Of a stretch of 42,846 nucleotides of DNA, positions 18,820 through 27,574 are shown one piece after another. The number at the start of each line of letters is the position of its first letter. Position 1 is the first letter of the stretch. The notes below the pieces were generated by a model, which worked only from the letters and a program-made list of their open reading frames with translations, made no database searches and had not been told where the DNA came from. A program made the position numbers and the translations under genes. Location: NCBI GenBank assembly GCA_945861535.1, contig CAMAUZ010000069.1, forward strand, positions 1 through 42,846. Direction: 5' to 3'. This stretch comes from Akkermansia muciniphila. Lineage in GTDB: Bacteria > Verrucomicrobiota > Verrucomicrobiia > Limisphaerales > BJHT01.

Positions 18820-19240
18820 ATCCCGGCAGATGAAACGGGCTTCCAGCCCAGTGCAACCAAACGGTAGCTGTCCCGCCCTGGCGGCCTGAACCCGGCCGGC
18901 GGGCCGCAGAAACGTCCGCCCGCCGCCCCCGCTCCTCCCCACGTCGCCACATCCGCCCGCGCCCCGCCGCACTGATAGCAGCAGACATCCGGCGGTTGGA
19001 TCAATCCCCGCGCCGGGCCAAGCGAGACGCGGAGTCTCCAAGGATCAAACTCCCGGATCGAAGAGAAGGGCCAACCGGATCCACGCACCAAGGGAATCCG
19101 GTGAGCGCGCCGACTCCGACGACGCCGCGTGGGCCGCACGCCCGCTACGCACCGCGCAATTTCCGGAGCTTGAAACTTGGCGCTTGGTGTTTCCCTTAAG
19201 CTTTGAGCTTTGGGCATTGAGCTTCGAACCTTGCGCTTTC
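18820..19240. other. gene-free spacer with low-complexity repeat
   Basis: No convincing gene in 421 bases. 19198-19229 is a run of AGCTTTGAG/AGCTTTGGG units, lying just past the 3' end of the hypothetical gene at 19241. The same units occur in inverse orientation at 19861-19889. The rest is GC-rich and unremarkable to the eye. Confidence 0.6.
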
Positions 19241-19753
19241 TCAAAACCCCTTCCGCGCCAGCTCGTCCTGCAATGCCATCTGGAAATCCTCCACGTCCAC
19301 CGCCGACGGCCGATACCCCTTCTCGCTCGCGACCATGCCGAGCCGCCCCATCTGGTCGAGATACCACGCCGCCGTCTTGCCGTCGCTGAACGTCACGTTA
19401 CCGCTGATCATCGCGCCCGGACGCACCACCGTGTCCACCGTGACTTTGACCCCGCTACCCGGCAACGGCGGCTCGGGTTGCAGTTCCAGCGGAATGGCCG
19501 CCGCCGGCCCGGCAGCGGACGCGGGGGCAGGCGCGGACGCGGCGGGCGCAGCGGGTTTCGCCGGTGCTTCGGGAGCCTTCGGCGGCGCGGGATCTTTCGG
19601 CAGCACCTTCAGGTCATCCACCAGAAACCGCACCTCCATGTACGTCATCCGCAGTTGGAAAGTTTTCTCCAGGCGGTTCTGGACATCCGCCACCTTGGCC
19701 CCCTCATCGAGCCACTGGATCACCTGTTTTTTCTGCTCTTCGTTCAGATTCAT
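19241..19753 (-). CDS. conserved hypothetical protein, two domains with Pro/Ala linker
   Basis: A 170-residue protein not recognised. Residues 1-55 (MNLNEEQKKQVIQWLDEGAK...) look helical with a recognition-helix-like arrangement and could be a small DNA- or protein-binding domain. Residues 56-95 are a flexible Pro/Ala-rich linker. Residues 96-170 (GVKVTVDTVVRPGAMISGNV, FSDGKTAAWYLDQMGRLGM) form a compact second domain. No signal peptide, so cytoplasmic. The gene is bracketed by AGCTTTGAG-type repeats. Composition and the linker suggest a genuine protein, but no function can be given. Confidence 0.72.
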   Translation of the reverse strand: MNLNEEQKKQVIQWLDEGAKVADVQNRLEKTFQLRMTYMEVRFLVDDLKVLPKDPAPPKAPEAPAKPAAPAASAPAPASAAGPAAAIPLELQPEPPLPGSGVKVTVDTVVRPGAMISGNVTFSDGKTAAWYLDQMGRLGMVASEKGYRPSAVDVEDFQMALQDELARKGF

Positions 19754-19860
19754 GAAGAAGTATTCCGGGGCAACGCCCGCGCAGATTCAACTGAATTCGA
19801 CGAAACGACGCGGCGCGAGACACTCGCGGCAGGGTTGGCGAATGCAGCGCGCGGGAGGAA

Positions 19861-19983
19861 AGCTCAAAGCTCAAAGCCCAAAGCTCAAGGGAATCACCAA
19901 CCTCCAAGAACCACCCTTTGCCCACCGCTGGGTCACCCCCCTTGAGCCTTGTCCCTTGTCCCTTCCCTTGAGCTTTGAGCTTT
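19861..19983. repeat. AGCTCAAAG-type low-complexity repeat, both orientations
   Basis: 19861-19889 reads AGCTCAAAGCTCAAAGCCCA and on; 19965-19983 reads CCCTTGAGCTTTGAGCTTT, the inverse. Together with 19198-19229 these surround the hypothetical gene and reach the stop codon of the permease gene. GCCCAAAGCTCAA at 19876-19888 is the exact inverse of 19203-19215. Confidence 0.7.
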
Positions 19984-21268
19984 ATCCTTGGAGCTTTTTC
20001 CCCCTCCATCCGACCCGCCACGCCAGCCAGCCCACGCCCAACGTCGCCAGCCCCAACACGCTTTCCACCGGCCGCCGCGCGACCGAGAACACCGCCATCC
20101 ACAACACGCTCGCCACGAACAACCCCGGCACCCACGGCCAGCCCGGCACGCGCAACGACGCCCCCTCGCGCCTTCGCAGCCGCATCAAACCCACCACCGT
20201 CGCCGCCGTGCTCAGGCTCAGGGTGAATCCGATGTACGTCAGCAACCGCTCATACGTCGCCGTCCACAACATCACCAGCGCCACCGCAAGCTGAAATCCG
20301 ATCGCCGCCCGCGGCGCTCCCTCGCGACAATTCAGCCACGCCGGCAAATATCCATCCCCCGCCATCCGCGCATACACCCGCGGCCCCGCCATCACCATCG
20401 CCGACACCGACGTCAGCAGCCCCAGCGCCACCAGCGCCGTCACCGCCTCTGCCCACACCGGCCCGCCCAACGCCTGCGCCGCGATGCGCCCGACCTCCAG
20501 CTTCCCCACGAGTTCCGCCGCCGGCACCGCGCGGAGAAAAACAAAATTCAACCCGAGATACAGCGCCGTCACCAACAGCGCGCCCGCCAGCAACGCCCGC
20601 GGCAGATTCCGCTCCGCATCGCGAATCTCCCCGCCCACATAGATCGCCGCGTTCCAACCCGCGTAACTGAACGACACCCACACCAGCGACACCGCGAACG
20701 CCGGCGACCACATCCCCTGCCCCGCCCCCGCGACCGCCTCCACCACGCCCGCCGCCGGCAGTCGCCCGAACGCCAACCCGATGAACGCCGCGATCAGCCC
20801 CGCCTTCAACGCCACCGCCACATTCTGCACCCACGCCCCCGGCGCCACGCGCACCGCGTGCAATACCGACAGGCCCACGACCAGCGCCGTGCCCGTCCCG
20901 CGCGGATTCCACCCCGGCAGCCATGTCTTCGTATATTCGCCAAACGCCATCGCCGCCGCCGCCATCGGCGCGGAAAATCCCACCAACAACGAAATCCACC
21001 CCGCCAGAAAACCCGCCGCCGGATGCAACGTCCGCGACAAAAAAAGATACTCGCCCCCCGACTCCGGAATCCGCCGCGCCAACGCCCCGTAGCTCAACGC
21101 CCCCAGCGCCGCGATCACCCCGCCCACGGCCCACGCCGCCAGCACCGTGTCCGCCGACCCCAGATCCCCGAGCAAAAACCCGCTCGTCGTGAACACCCCC
21201 GTCCCGATCATGCTCGCCACCACCAGCGCCACCGCGCTGCCAAAACCCAACGGACGCGCCGCGCTCAT
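19982..21268 (-). CDS. APC-family amino-acid permease
   Basis: A 428-residue inner-membrane transporter with about 12 hydrophobic segments. The first helix carries the unwound substrate site typical of the family (ASMIGTGVFTTSGF). Further landmarks: GALSYGALARRIPESGGEYL in helix 3, FSYAGWNAAIYVGGEIRDAE in helix 6 and the following loop, and GPRVYARMAGDGYLP. This layout matches LAT/YfnA-like amino-acid antiporters or symporters. Substrate cannot be read from sequence. ATG 21268 (MSAARPLGFGSAVALVVAS) is chosen over the upstream 21472, which would add 68 Arg/Trp-rich residues unlike any transporter N terminus. Confidence 0.88.
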   Translation of the reverse strand: MSAARPLGFGSAVALVVASMIGTGVFTTSGFLLGDLGSADTVLAAWAVGGVIAALGALSYGALARRIPESGGEYLFLSRTLHPAAGFLAGWISLLVGFSAPMAAAAMAFGEYTKTWLPGWNPRGTGTALVVGLSVLHAVRVAPGAWVQNVAVALKAGLIAAFIGLAFGRLPAAGVVEAVAGAGQGMWSPAFAVSLVWVSFSYAGWNAAIYVGGEIRDAERNLPRALLAGALLVTALYLGLNFVFLRAVPAAELVGKLEVGRIAAQALGGPVWAEAVTALVALGLLTSVSAMVMAGPRVYARMAGDGYLPAWLNCREGAPRAAIGFQLAVALVMLWTATYERLLTYIGFTLSLSTAATVVGLMRLRRREGASLRVPGWPWVPGLFVASVLWMAVFSVARRPVESVLGLATLGVGWLAWRVGWRGKKLQG

Positions 21269-21506
21269 ACGTGAAAGAGGCGCCGCCAATCCGCCGGCCC
21301 CACCCGCTCCCCCGCGCAGCAACGCGCGCCAATCCTGGTAATAAAAAATGGTTTCATGAGCAGCCGACCCTAGCGACCCAGCCCGCGAGCGCCACGAAAA
21401 GAGTCCGCGCCACCGCAACCTGAAAATCGCGACGCGCACCGGACAGCAAACCGGACCAACCCCGCGAACCAAGCCCCACGGGCTCAGGCTAGTTCCTGCT
21501 CATTCC

Positions 21507-21626
21507 GTAGCGCAGGCTTCCAAGCCTGCTGTAGCGCGGGTTTCTAAACCCACCGCGCGCTCGGCGAGGCTGACGCCCTGCCGACTTGGAAGTCGGCGAC
21601 ACAGCAGGTTTGGAAACCTGCGCTAC
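21507..21626. repeat. hairpin-array repeat (GTAGCGCAGG ends)
   Basis: GTAGCGCAGG at 21507-21516 is matched in inverse at 21617-21626. Inside are four hairpins: stem GCAGGCTT with loop CC; GGGTTT with CT; GCCGACTT with GG (21580-21597); GCAGGTTT with GG. The core TTCCAA or its complement TTGGAA (one with TTCTAA) is constant while the outer stems vary. Confidence 0.85.
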
Positions 21627-21686
21627 ATGGGCGGACGGAATGCACGCGCAATGCGGGCAATCCGCCTGCCAAAGTTCGGTACCGCA

Positions 21687-21724
21687 GGCGTCTCGCCCCG
21701 AGTCGGAACGGGCGGCGAGACGCC
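21687..21724. repeat. short inverted repeat GGCGTCTCGCC
   Basis: GGCGTCTCGCC at 21687-21697 and its exact inverse at 21714-21724, with a 16-base spacer. It sits between two larger hairpin-array repeats in the same gene-free gap. Confidence 0.75.
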
Positions 21725-21778
21725 ACCCGAACTCGCAGACGGCGACGCCGGCGCTACCCCGTCGGGGGGGATATGGTG

Positions 21779-21984
21779 AGCGCCAAAGGCGCGCCTCATA
21801 CCAGCCTGGGGCAACGCCCCAGGTCCGATGCCAGCCAATGAATTCAGGGCTGAAAGCCCGTTCCATCTCCCTGATGAAGGATGATGCTTCGCCGCGATGG
21901 CCCGCGCTTTCAGCGCTCAAATGGTAAATGACTCGTTTCCTGGGGCGTTGCCCCAGGCTGGTATAAATCCGCGCCTTTGGCGCT
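21779..21984. repeat. 206-bp hairpin-array repeat with perfect 15- and 26-bp inverted arms
   Basis: AGCGCCAAAGGCGCG at 21779-21793 is exactly inverted at 21970-21984, and the 26 bases at 21798-21823 (ATACCAG then CCTGGGGC-AAC-GCCCCAGG) are exactly inverted at 21939-21964. The interior adds two hairpins, around 21845-21859 (GGGCT-GAA-AGCCC) and 21904-21916 (GCGCT-TTC-AGCGC). Six hairpins thus share three-base loops of A/C/G-AA type or complements. Confidence 0.9.
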
Positions 21985-22087
21985 AAACAGACACGTTGGG
22001 GTGGTGGATTTCCGGATGGCTTTCCCAAGGTAGCACGTTCCTTGCAACCGTGGCCTGGAGGCCGGAATCCCGTTGGGATTCAGCGAT

Positions 22088-22400
22088 GGAGCCGCAACCC
22101 AAGGAGCGCGGCTGTGTCCGCCGCTTCATCGTTCAAACGCCGAAGCGTGTCCGAACCTGCCCGCACCTCTCACGCTGAAGCGGCATAAATGCCGCGCTCC
22201 GAATTCCTCGTGCCACGCGAGGATTCCGAAGCGCAGGCGTCCCGCCCGCAGCGGCCCCGCACCCGCGAAGGCGCAAGAAATTCCCAACGCCCCGGCTCCG
22301 GTGTTGCCGCTGCGGCCGGGACGGCCGCGCTCCGTTGGTTGCGGCTCCGCCGCTCTGTGTTCAGCGCGTCTCTGTGGTCGTTTCATTGGTTTCCACTGCA
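22088..22400. repeat. dispersed GC-rich repeat module R1, copy 1
   Basis: Contains GGAGCCGCAACCCAAGGAGC and on (22088-22110), GGCTGTGTCCGCCG, a 69-base block at 22246-22314 matching 25042-25110 at about 62 of 69 bases, and 22289-22333, which matches 28782-28826 in inverse. No gene is seen in 22401-22739. The spacer between the permease and the lipocalin (1.47 kb) is made largely of repeats. Confidence 0.8.
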
Positions 22401-22739
22401 TAGTTACGGCTAAGCGTGGGCCCGACTCCGGCATCGCCAGCAGCTAGGGAATGGGTTGGTCATCCGTGGCGAACATTTCCAACCGGTGCTCCCGCCAAGC
22501 GAAGGAGGCTCCTTCACGGGGCCGGTCCCGAGTTGCGCGGTCACAAAAGCGGACACGGAATGTCCTCCAAGCGCGGGCATCGGAGCACCAAGCCGCCCTC
22601 CGCGGAGGCCAAACGCCCGGCAACCAACCACGAGCCGTTTTCGCGACGGGGCGTCTCTGGCTTCCCGGAGACGCGCAAACCAATGCTGCCCGTCGCAGTG
22701 GTGATCGGTTCCCCGAGTTGGTGAGGCCGTGTTGCTCGC

Positions 22740-23270
22740 CTATCGCTTTTCGGGCCAGCGCTGCGGCACCTTGCGCAGCTTGGTCAAGTCATAGCCCTGT
22801 TCCGCCAGTTCCTTGAGCAGGCTCTGGTAGTCGGCCTCCGGGATCTGCGGCTTGCGCGCCATGATCCAGACGTAATCCCGCTTGTTCCGCCCGATGACGG
22901 TCTGGCTGTAATCGGGCGTGAGTGCGGTGATGAGGTACTCGGACTTGAACGGCCAGATAAACTGCATTCCCCAGGTGGACTGATTGACCCGGTCAACGAC
23001 AAAGCCACGCGGATTATAGCGCTTGGGCGGCCCGTCGAAGCCCCCTTTGTTGAAGGTGAAGGTAGTGGCGATGGAGCCGTCGGGTTCGAGCCGGTACTCC
23101 TCAATCGCATTGTACGCCTCGGTCTCGATGAAGGTCGGGATGCAGGCGATGACATACCAAGGGCCCATGAAACGCGGGAGGTCCACCCTCCCGACCGTTT
23201 TCAACGGCGGCAACGAGGTGGCACAACCGACGAGCAGGAGCAGGGAGGGCAGGAGCAGCAGAGGTTTCAT
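22740..23270 (-). CDS. lipocalin-family lipoprotein (Blc type)
   Basis: A 176-residue outer-membrane-type lipoprotein. MKPLLLLPSLLLLVGCATS gives a signal peptide with lipobox LVGC. The lipocalin signature GxW is present in RFMGPWYVIACIPTFIE at about residue 40, and later strands (FDGPPKRYNPRGFVV, WGMQFIWPFKSEYLITAL, GRNKRDYVWIMARKP) match the bacterial lipocalin Blc, which binds lysophospholipid-like ligands and is linked to envelope stress. ATG 23270 is preferred over 23381 because it begins the signal peptide directly. Confidence 0.92.
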   Translation of the reverse strand: MKPLLLLPSLLLLVGCATSLPPLKTVGRVDLPRFMGPWYVIACIPTFIETEAYNAIEEYRLEPDGSIATTFTFNKGGFDGPPKRYNPRGFVVDRVNQSTWGMQFIWPFKSEYLITALTPDYSQTVIGRNKRDYVWIMARKPQIPEADYQSLLKELAEQGYDLTKLRKVPQRWPEKR

Positions 23271-23398
23271 AGGTATCTGGATTTGGGTTGCCGAAAGAGA
23301 CGGCGTGGACGGGAGCTGGAGGTTTCGCGATTTCACCAAGCCGATCAAAGGGATCGCCGACACCACCGGCTCGATCTTCAAGGAAAGCGATACAGCAG

Positions 23399-24112
23399 TT
23401 ATTTCGCGTCGTATTGGTAACGAATCGAAACTTCCTGCCGCTCGCCGGCCTGGTTCAGGATATTGGAAACGCCACGGAATTCCACGAGGTGCCGTTTCTG
23501 CTTGTCGTAGATCAGGCGCATCTTCGGGGCGAAGAGCCGGAATAGCCAGTGGGTGAGCTTCAGCTCGACTGAAACCCGTGATCCGTCGGAGGATATCTTC
23601 TTCACGACGAACGGGAAGGGGCGCAACTCGGAGGGCAGGACGAGGTTCAGGGTGATATTGTCTTTTTCCAGGAGATCCAGGTTGTTGACCAGATAGTAAT
23701 GCCAGCCCTGGCAGGAGAAGGCACTGCCGCCGCTCCCGAGCCGGGAGGTTTTCTCGGGGGCGGTGCCGTCTTGGTGGAAGATGACATACTGCCCCTCCTG
23801 CCAGCGCAGCCCCTCGCGGTAGTTCCGCCGCAGGTCTTCGAAAACGTAGGTTGGCATGGCAACGCTCCGGGAATAGTCCGACCGCATCGTGGCGATCAAA
23901 GCCCCGTCCGGTGCCCGGTATTCCGTGACCGATCCGGTCGTTCTCCCATCTGCCGAACTGACCCGATGTTTCTCCGTATAGACCAAGGCACCCTTTTCAT
24001 CTTTGGCGTCCCCGGTGTAAACCGCCTCGTCGGTCCGCGCAGCCCCGGTGCAAGTCACAGCCAAAAGGATCAGCAAAGACCAGCGCAGACGAAAGTGTGA
24101 TGTAACAGACAT
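23399..24112 (-). CDS. secreted hypothetical protein
   Basis: A 237-residue protein, not recognised. MSVTSHFRLRWSLLILLAVT gives a signal peptide ending near TGAARTDEA. The mature part is rich in beta-strand patterns: LVYTEKHRVSSADGRT, EYRAPDGALIATM, LLEKDNITLNLVLPSE, VSVELKLTHWLFRLF, and MRLIYDKQKRHLVEFRGVSN near the end, suggesting a periplasmic beta-barrel or sandwich. It lies 128 bases upstream of the lipocalin gene on the same strand, so the two may be co-transcribed; that pairing hints at envelope lipid handling but no more. Starts upstream of 24112 would read through a repeat element and are rejected. Confidence 0.78.
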   Translation of the reverse strand: MSVTSHFRLRWSLLILLAVTCTGAARTDEAVYTGDAKDEKGALVYTEKHRVSSADGRTTGSVTEYRAPDGALIATMRSDYSRSVAMPTYVFEDLRRNYREGLRWQEGQYVIFHQDGTAPEKTSRLGSGGSAFSCQGWHYYLVNNLDLLEKDNITLNLVLPSELRPFPFVVKKISSDGSRVSVELKLTHWLFRLFAPKMRLIYDKQKRHLVEFRGVSNILNQAGERQEVSIRYQYDAK

Positions 24113-24229
24113 ATTCGCAGACAGGGTTAAGAAAAATTCTTCAAGCTCACGGCAACCGGTCAACCGGGCCGCCACCACCATACCTTCGTGCTCGAAAACC
24201 GCGATAACATTGCCGCCTGCGGGCAGGAA

Positions 24230-24497
24230 GCGGGCGCATCTCAGTTTCCTGCAACCTTCGGCAGGCACGGGTGCCGTGCTCGAGGAAACTTGCGCCGCAC
24301 GCGCACGGGCGCGGTGGGGCAGGCATCCTTGCCTGCCAGCTCGGGCGGCATCCCTGCCGCCCGTTTCCATGGCCGAGCACCCCCGCGAAACTGAGAACAC
24401 GGGGCAGGGATGCCCCGCCAACTGGCAGGCAAGGATGCCTGCCCCACCCGGCTGGCGCGGACGCCAAGCAACGTACCAGAAACTGAGATGCGCCCGC
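24230..24497. repeat. nested inverted-repeat element (19-bp outer, 26-bp inner perfect arms)
   Basis: Outer arms: GCGGGCGCATCTCAGTTTC at 24230-24248 and its exact inverse at 24479-24497. Inner arms: 26 bases at 24314-24339 exactly inverted at 24422-24447. Each inner arm is itself a hairpin (stem GGCAGGCA, loops TCCT and AGGA), and between them are hairpins with stem GGGCGGCA (24343-24362, loop TCCC) and GGGGCA (loop GGGA). All share the core GCATCCYTGC or its inverse. No protein is encoded. Confidence 0.9.
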
Positions 24498-24849
24498 AGG
24501 AAGCCCGATCAAACTGTGACCGCCTCCGTCGCCAGAGTTCGACTTCCCCGCGAGGGAATGCGACACCGAACGCAACGGAACAAGGCGACGAGGGATGAAA
24601 AAAATACTGCGGGGACACCGTCGCCAAAAACTTCTTCGATGCCCCGCTGGGGCAAGGCCCGTTCGGCGGCACAACCGGGGGCCGCGCCCGCGGAGCAGGC
24701 TTGCCCCCGGCTAATTTCCTGCGGAGTCCCTCCGGGACGCAGAGCCAGGCGTCGGCGACAATTCTTTGGTCAGTGGCTGACGGCCAGGGCAGCGGCTGAA
24801 TCCTCCCGGCGCACGAGGATTTTGCAGAGTTGTATTGCCGAGCGGCGCA

Positions 24850-25110
24850 GCCGCAGCCCAAGGAGCGCGGCTGTGTCCGCCGAGGACCAGCCGCAGCGGC
24901 CCCGAAACCGCGCAGGCACCCGTAGGATTCGGAGGCGTCCCCTGCGGCCAACGTGCTGCGGTTGGTGCGCCGCGCACACAGCCGCGCTCCGGGAGAAATC
25001 CTCGCAGCCCGCGACACTTTTGGCGCGCAGGCGGTCCCCGCCCGCAGCGGCTCTACACCCGCGCAGGCGCAAGAAATTCCCCGCGCCCCGGCTCCGATGT
25101 TGCCGCTGCG
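24850..25110. repeat. dispersed GC-rich repeat module R1, copy 2
   Basis: 24850-24882 matches 22091-22123 at 32 of 33 bases. 24961-24990 is an inverse copy of GGAGCGCGGCTGTGTGCGCG, also found direct at about 28918. 25042-25110 matches 22246-22314. The gap 24498-24849 before it has only small hairpins such as GTCCC-TCC-GGGAC. Confidence 0.8.
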
Positions 25111-25137
25111 CTGTGTTCCTCCTACCTCCAACTCCCT

Positions 25138-25235
25138 CCCCATGATTCTGCCTCTAATGATTTTGAGCTTCCCCCGTTCCCGCAGCGCGCCCGCAAATCC
25201 GAAGGCTCAGAATCATTGGAGGCAGAATCATGGGG
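25138..25235. repeat. hairpin repeat, 31-bp arms with 2 mismatches
   Basis: Arms at 25138-25168 (CCCCATGATTCTGCCTC...) and 25205-25235 match in inverse at 29 of 31 positions, with a 36-base loop. Each arm repeats ATGATT twice. It lies just past the 3' end of the FAD oxidoreductase gene, on its downstream side. Confidence 0.85.
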
Positions 25236-25409
25236 ACAGGTGCGATCCGCGCCACCAGCGCGTTTGCACGTCCCGCGGCGCGCTGGGGACAGACGCGCCC
25301 TACCCTTTCCGGTCCAGCCCACTCACGACAGCGGAGAGTCCTCGCTCCCATTGGTGCCAGTTAGTGCCGGTCAGTGGTTCTCATCTCCGGCTCGCCCCGC
25401 GTCCGTCCC

Positions 25410-27521
25410 TCACTCGCGCGGCACGAGTTGCACGGCGTCGATCATCACATGGCCGTCGGTGCCGGTGTTGGAGATTTCCACGCGGTATTCCTGGCCGGCT
25501 TGGAAGGTGAAGGTGCCGACGGTTTGGAAGAGTTGCCCCAGGGCGGCGGGCAGGCGCTGGTTGAGGGTCACGGTGGTCTCACCGGCGGCGTGGGTGATTT
25601 TGACGGGGACGTTGGTGGCGCGGTTGGCGTGGGCGTTGTAGCCGATGCGCACTTCGTATTTGCCGCTGCTCGGAATCTTCACCGGGAAGCGCGCGGATTG
25701 TTCGCCTTTGCCGGTGCTGCCGTCGTGCCGGTAGCCCGCGCCGACGAAGGGCGGCACGAGATTGCCCGTGGTCGCGAAGCCGGTGCGCTGCGCTTGTTCG
25801 TCGTCGATGACAACACCAGGAAGCTTCTTCGGATCGAGCCCGGTGGCGGCGGTCGGCTTCGCGCCGGTCCAGACGAGGACTTGTTTGTCGGCCTCGAGGC
25901 GGGCGCGGAACCGCGGCTGTGCGATGCGTTGCACGGCGACGTTTTCATCAATCGCGTGCGCGGCGGCGGTGACGGCAGACTGGCCGAGGACCATGAAAAC
26001 GGGTTCCATGCGGATGCTGCCGAAGGCGATGTGCGACGCGGACAGGCAGGCGGGCACGAGCAGGTTCGCGCACTCGGTTTCCTTCGGCACGATGGCGCGG
26101 AAGCCGATGGAATAAGGGGGAAAGCCGCCGACCTCGACGTCGCCTTCGTTGCGGACGTGGCCGTTGGCGTCGATGTAGCGCTGCTGGTGGTGCGAATCCA
26201 TCGTGTAGGCGGCGACCCCGACAGGGTCGGGCGCGACCTCGCGTCCCTGGCAATGGTGCTGGGTCATGACGAGCTCGCCGACCATGCGACGGGCCTCGCG
26301 GATGTAGAGCTGTTCCTGCCAGCCGTTGCCCTCGGTGAATTCATCCTTGCACATCCCCCAACGCGCGACTTCGCGACGGACGGCCTCGGGGATGCGGGGA
26401 TGATTGGCGAGGGTCCACATGAGGCCTTGCTGGTAGAGGCGGTGCTGGGCGACAATTTTCTCACGCTCGGCGTAGGTGGCTTCGGGGTAGGCGTAATTTT
26501 GCCCGATGAAATCGGTGGAGAAACCGAGGCGGTTGTTGGTGTCGGTCTTGCGGTTGGGCATGGAGGAATTGATCCACGGCGGGGCTTTCTCGCCGGCCTC
26601 GTAGTTGCGCAGGAGCAGTTCGTACCATTCCGCGACGTAGCCGGCGGGCTGGTGAAACGGGATGCGGTTTTCGGGATGATCGGTGAGGCACATGCGGAAA
26701 CAGTAGGCCTGCACGCGGTGATCGCCGTCGCCCTCGCGGCCGGGGCCGGCGGGATTGATGTGCGGCAGGAGGCCGCTGGCGGGGTCGCCGGGTTTCACAT
26801 AGGGGCTGATGCCTTTGACAAGCTGATGAAAGCGCGCCTGCTGGGGTTGGATGCCGTTGAGGGTTTCGCCGTAGCGGGCGTTGGCCTCGCGCCCGACGGT
26901 GTAGCTGACCTTGGCCGCGGCCATGAGATCGCCCTCGTAGGTGGCATCAATGAACATGCGGCCGCGAAACGTTTTGCCCGACTCCATGCGGATGGCCGTG
27001 ACGCGCGGCGGCGTGGTCGCGGTGCGGGTGACGCCGGTCGCGCGGTCGAGGCGTTCGCCGTAGAGGACTTCGAGCTGGTTGGTACGGATCCAGTCATGGA
27101 ACACGCGCAGGGCGGCGCTGGGTTCAAAGGTCCAGCGAGCGTCATCTCCCGTGCCGGTGCGGGTCTGGCCGCCGTCACGATATTCCTCGGGCCGCTGCCA
27201 TTTCCACGCGGCGGGGTCATCGTAGTGGCGCTTGATGCCCTGATAAAACTCGCGCGCGATGCCGCCGATGGCGGCCTTGTTGCCGATGTCGGTCTGGCCG
27301 AGGCCGCCGGTGCTCAGGCCCCCGACGCGGCGCGTGGGTTCGAGGAGCACGACGGATTTGCCCATGCGCCTGGCCTGCACCGCCGCCGCCACGCCCGCCG
27401 AGGTGCCGCCGTAAATGACAAGGTCATAGGTGGTCTCGGCAGCGGTCGCCGCGGTCGCCGCGGCAGGCGGGAGGCCGAGGGCAAGGAGCAGCAGATGGAG
27501 GAACAGGCGGGGTGGTTTCAT
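25410..27521 (-). CDS. secreted FAD-dependent oxidoreductase with C-terminal beta-sandwich domain
   Basis: A 703-residue protein. After a signal peptide (FLHLLLLALGLPPAAATA) comes the dinucleotide-binding start YDLVIYGGTSAGVAAAVQAR, then RRVGGLSTGG and FIDATYEGDLMAAAKV, the marks of the FAD-dependent family that includes GlcA/FixC-like 'FAD-dependent oxidoreductase' proteins of Verrucomicrobiota and Planctomycetota. Residues about 620-703 (FPVKIPSSGKYEVRIGYNAH, NTGTDGHVMIDAVQLVP) form a golvesin/xanthan-lyase-like carbohydrate-associated domain. ATG 27521 gives the signal peptide; 27533 would add MPAR. Substrate is unknown, though sugar or polysaccharide oxidation is a fair inference. Confidence 0.88.
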   Translation of the reverse strand: MKPPRLFLHLLLLALGLPPAAATAATAAETTYDLVIYGGTSAGVAAAVQARRMGKSVVLLEPTRRVGGLSTGGLGQTDIGNKAAIGGIAREFYQGIKRHYDDPAAWKWQRPEEYRDGGQTRTGTGDDARWTFEPSAALRVFHDWIRTNQLEVLYGERLDRATGVTRTATTPPRVTAIRMESGKTFRGRMFIDATYEGDLMAAAKVSYTVGREANARYGETLNGIQPQQARFHQLVKGISPYVKPGDPASGLLPHINPAGPGREGDGDHRVQAYCFRMCLTDHPENRIPFHQPAGYVAEWYELLLRNYEAGEKAPPWINSSMPNRKTDTNNRLGFSTDFIGQNYAYPEATYAEREKIVAQHRLYQQGLMWTLANHPRIPEAVRREVARWGMCKDEFTEGNGWQEQLYIREARRMVGELVMTQHHCQGREVAPDPVGVAAYTMDSHHQQRYIDANGHVRNEGDVEVGGFPPYSIGFRAIVPKETECANLLVPACLSASHIAFGSIRMEPVFMVLGQSAVTAAAHAIDENVAVQRIAQPRFRARLEADKQVLVWTGAKPTAATGLDPKKLPGVVIDDEQAQRTGFATTGNLVPPFVGAGYRHDGSTGKGEQSARFPVKIPSSGKYEVRIGYNAHANRATNVPVKITHAAGETTVTLNQRLPAALGQLFQTVGTFTFQAGQEYRVEISNTGTDGHVMIDAVQLVPRE

Positions 27522-27574
27522 ACGCGCGGGCATCGTCGCGAAATCGGAGCGTGGTGCAAGGGGCCAGATGCGGC

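Noticed and set aside
18820..19367. A minus-strand frame (18516-19367) reading through the spacer and both neighbouring genes.
   Set aside because: It is antisense to the EamA-like gene and off-frame with the hypothetical protein at 19241-19753; no motif supports it.
24048..25145. A 365-codon plus-strand open frame.
   Set aside because: It runs through two different repeat families and has an Arg/Ala/Pro-rich composition with no protein-like motif.
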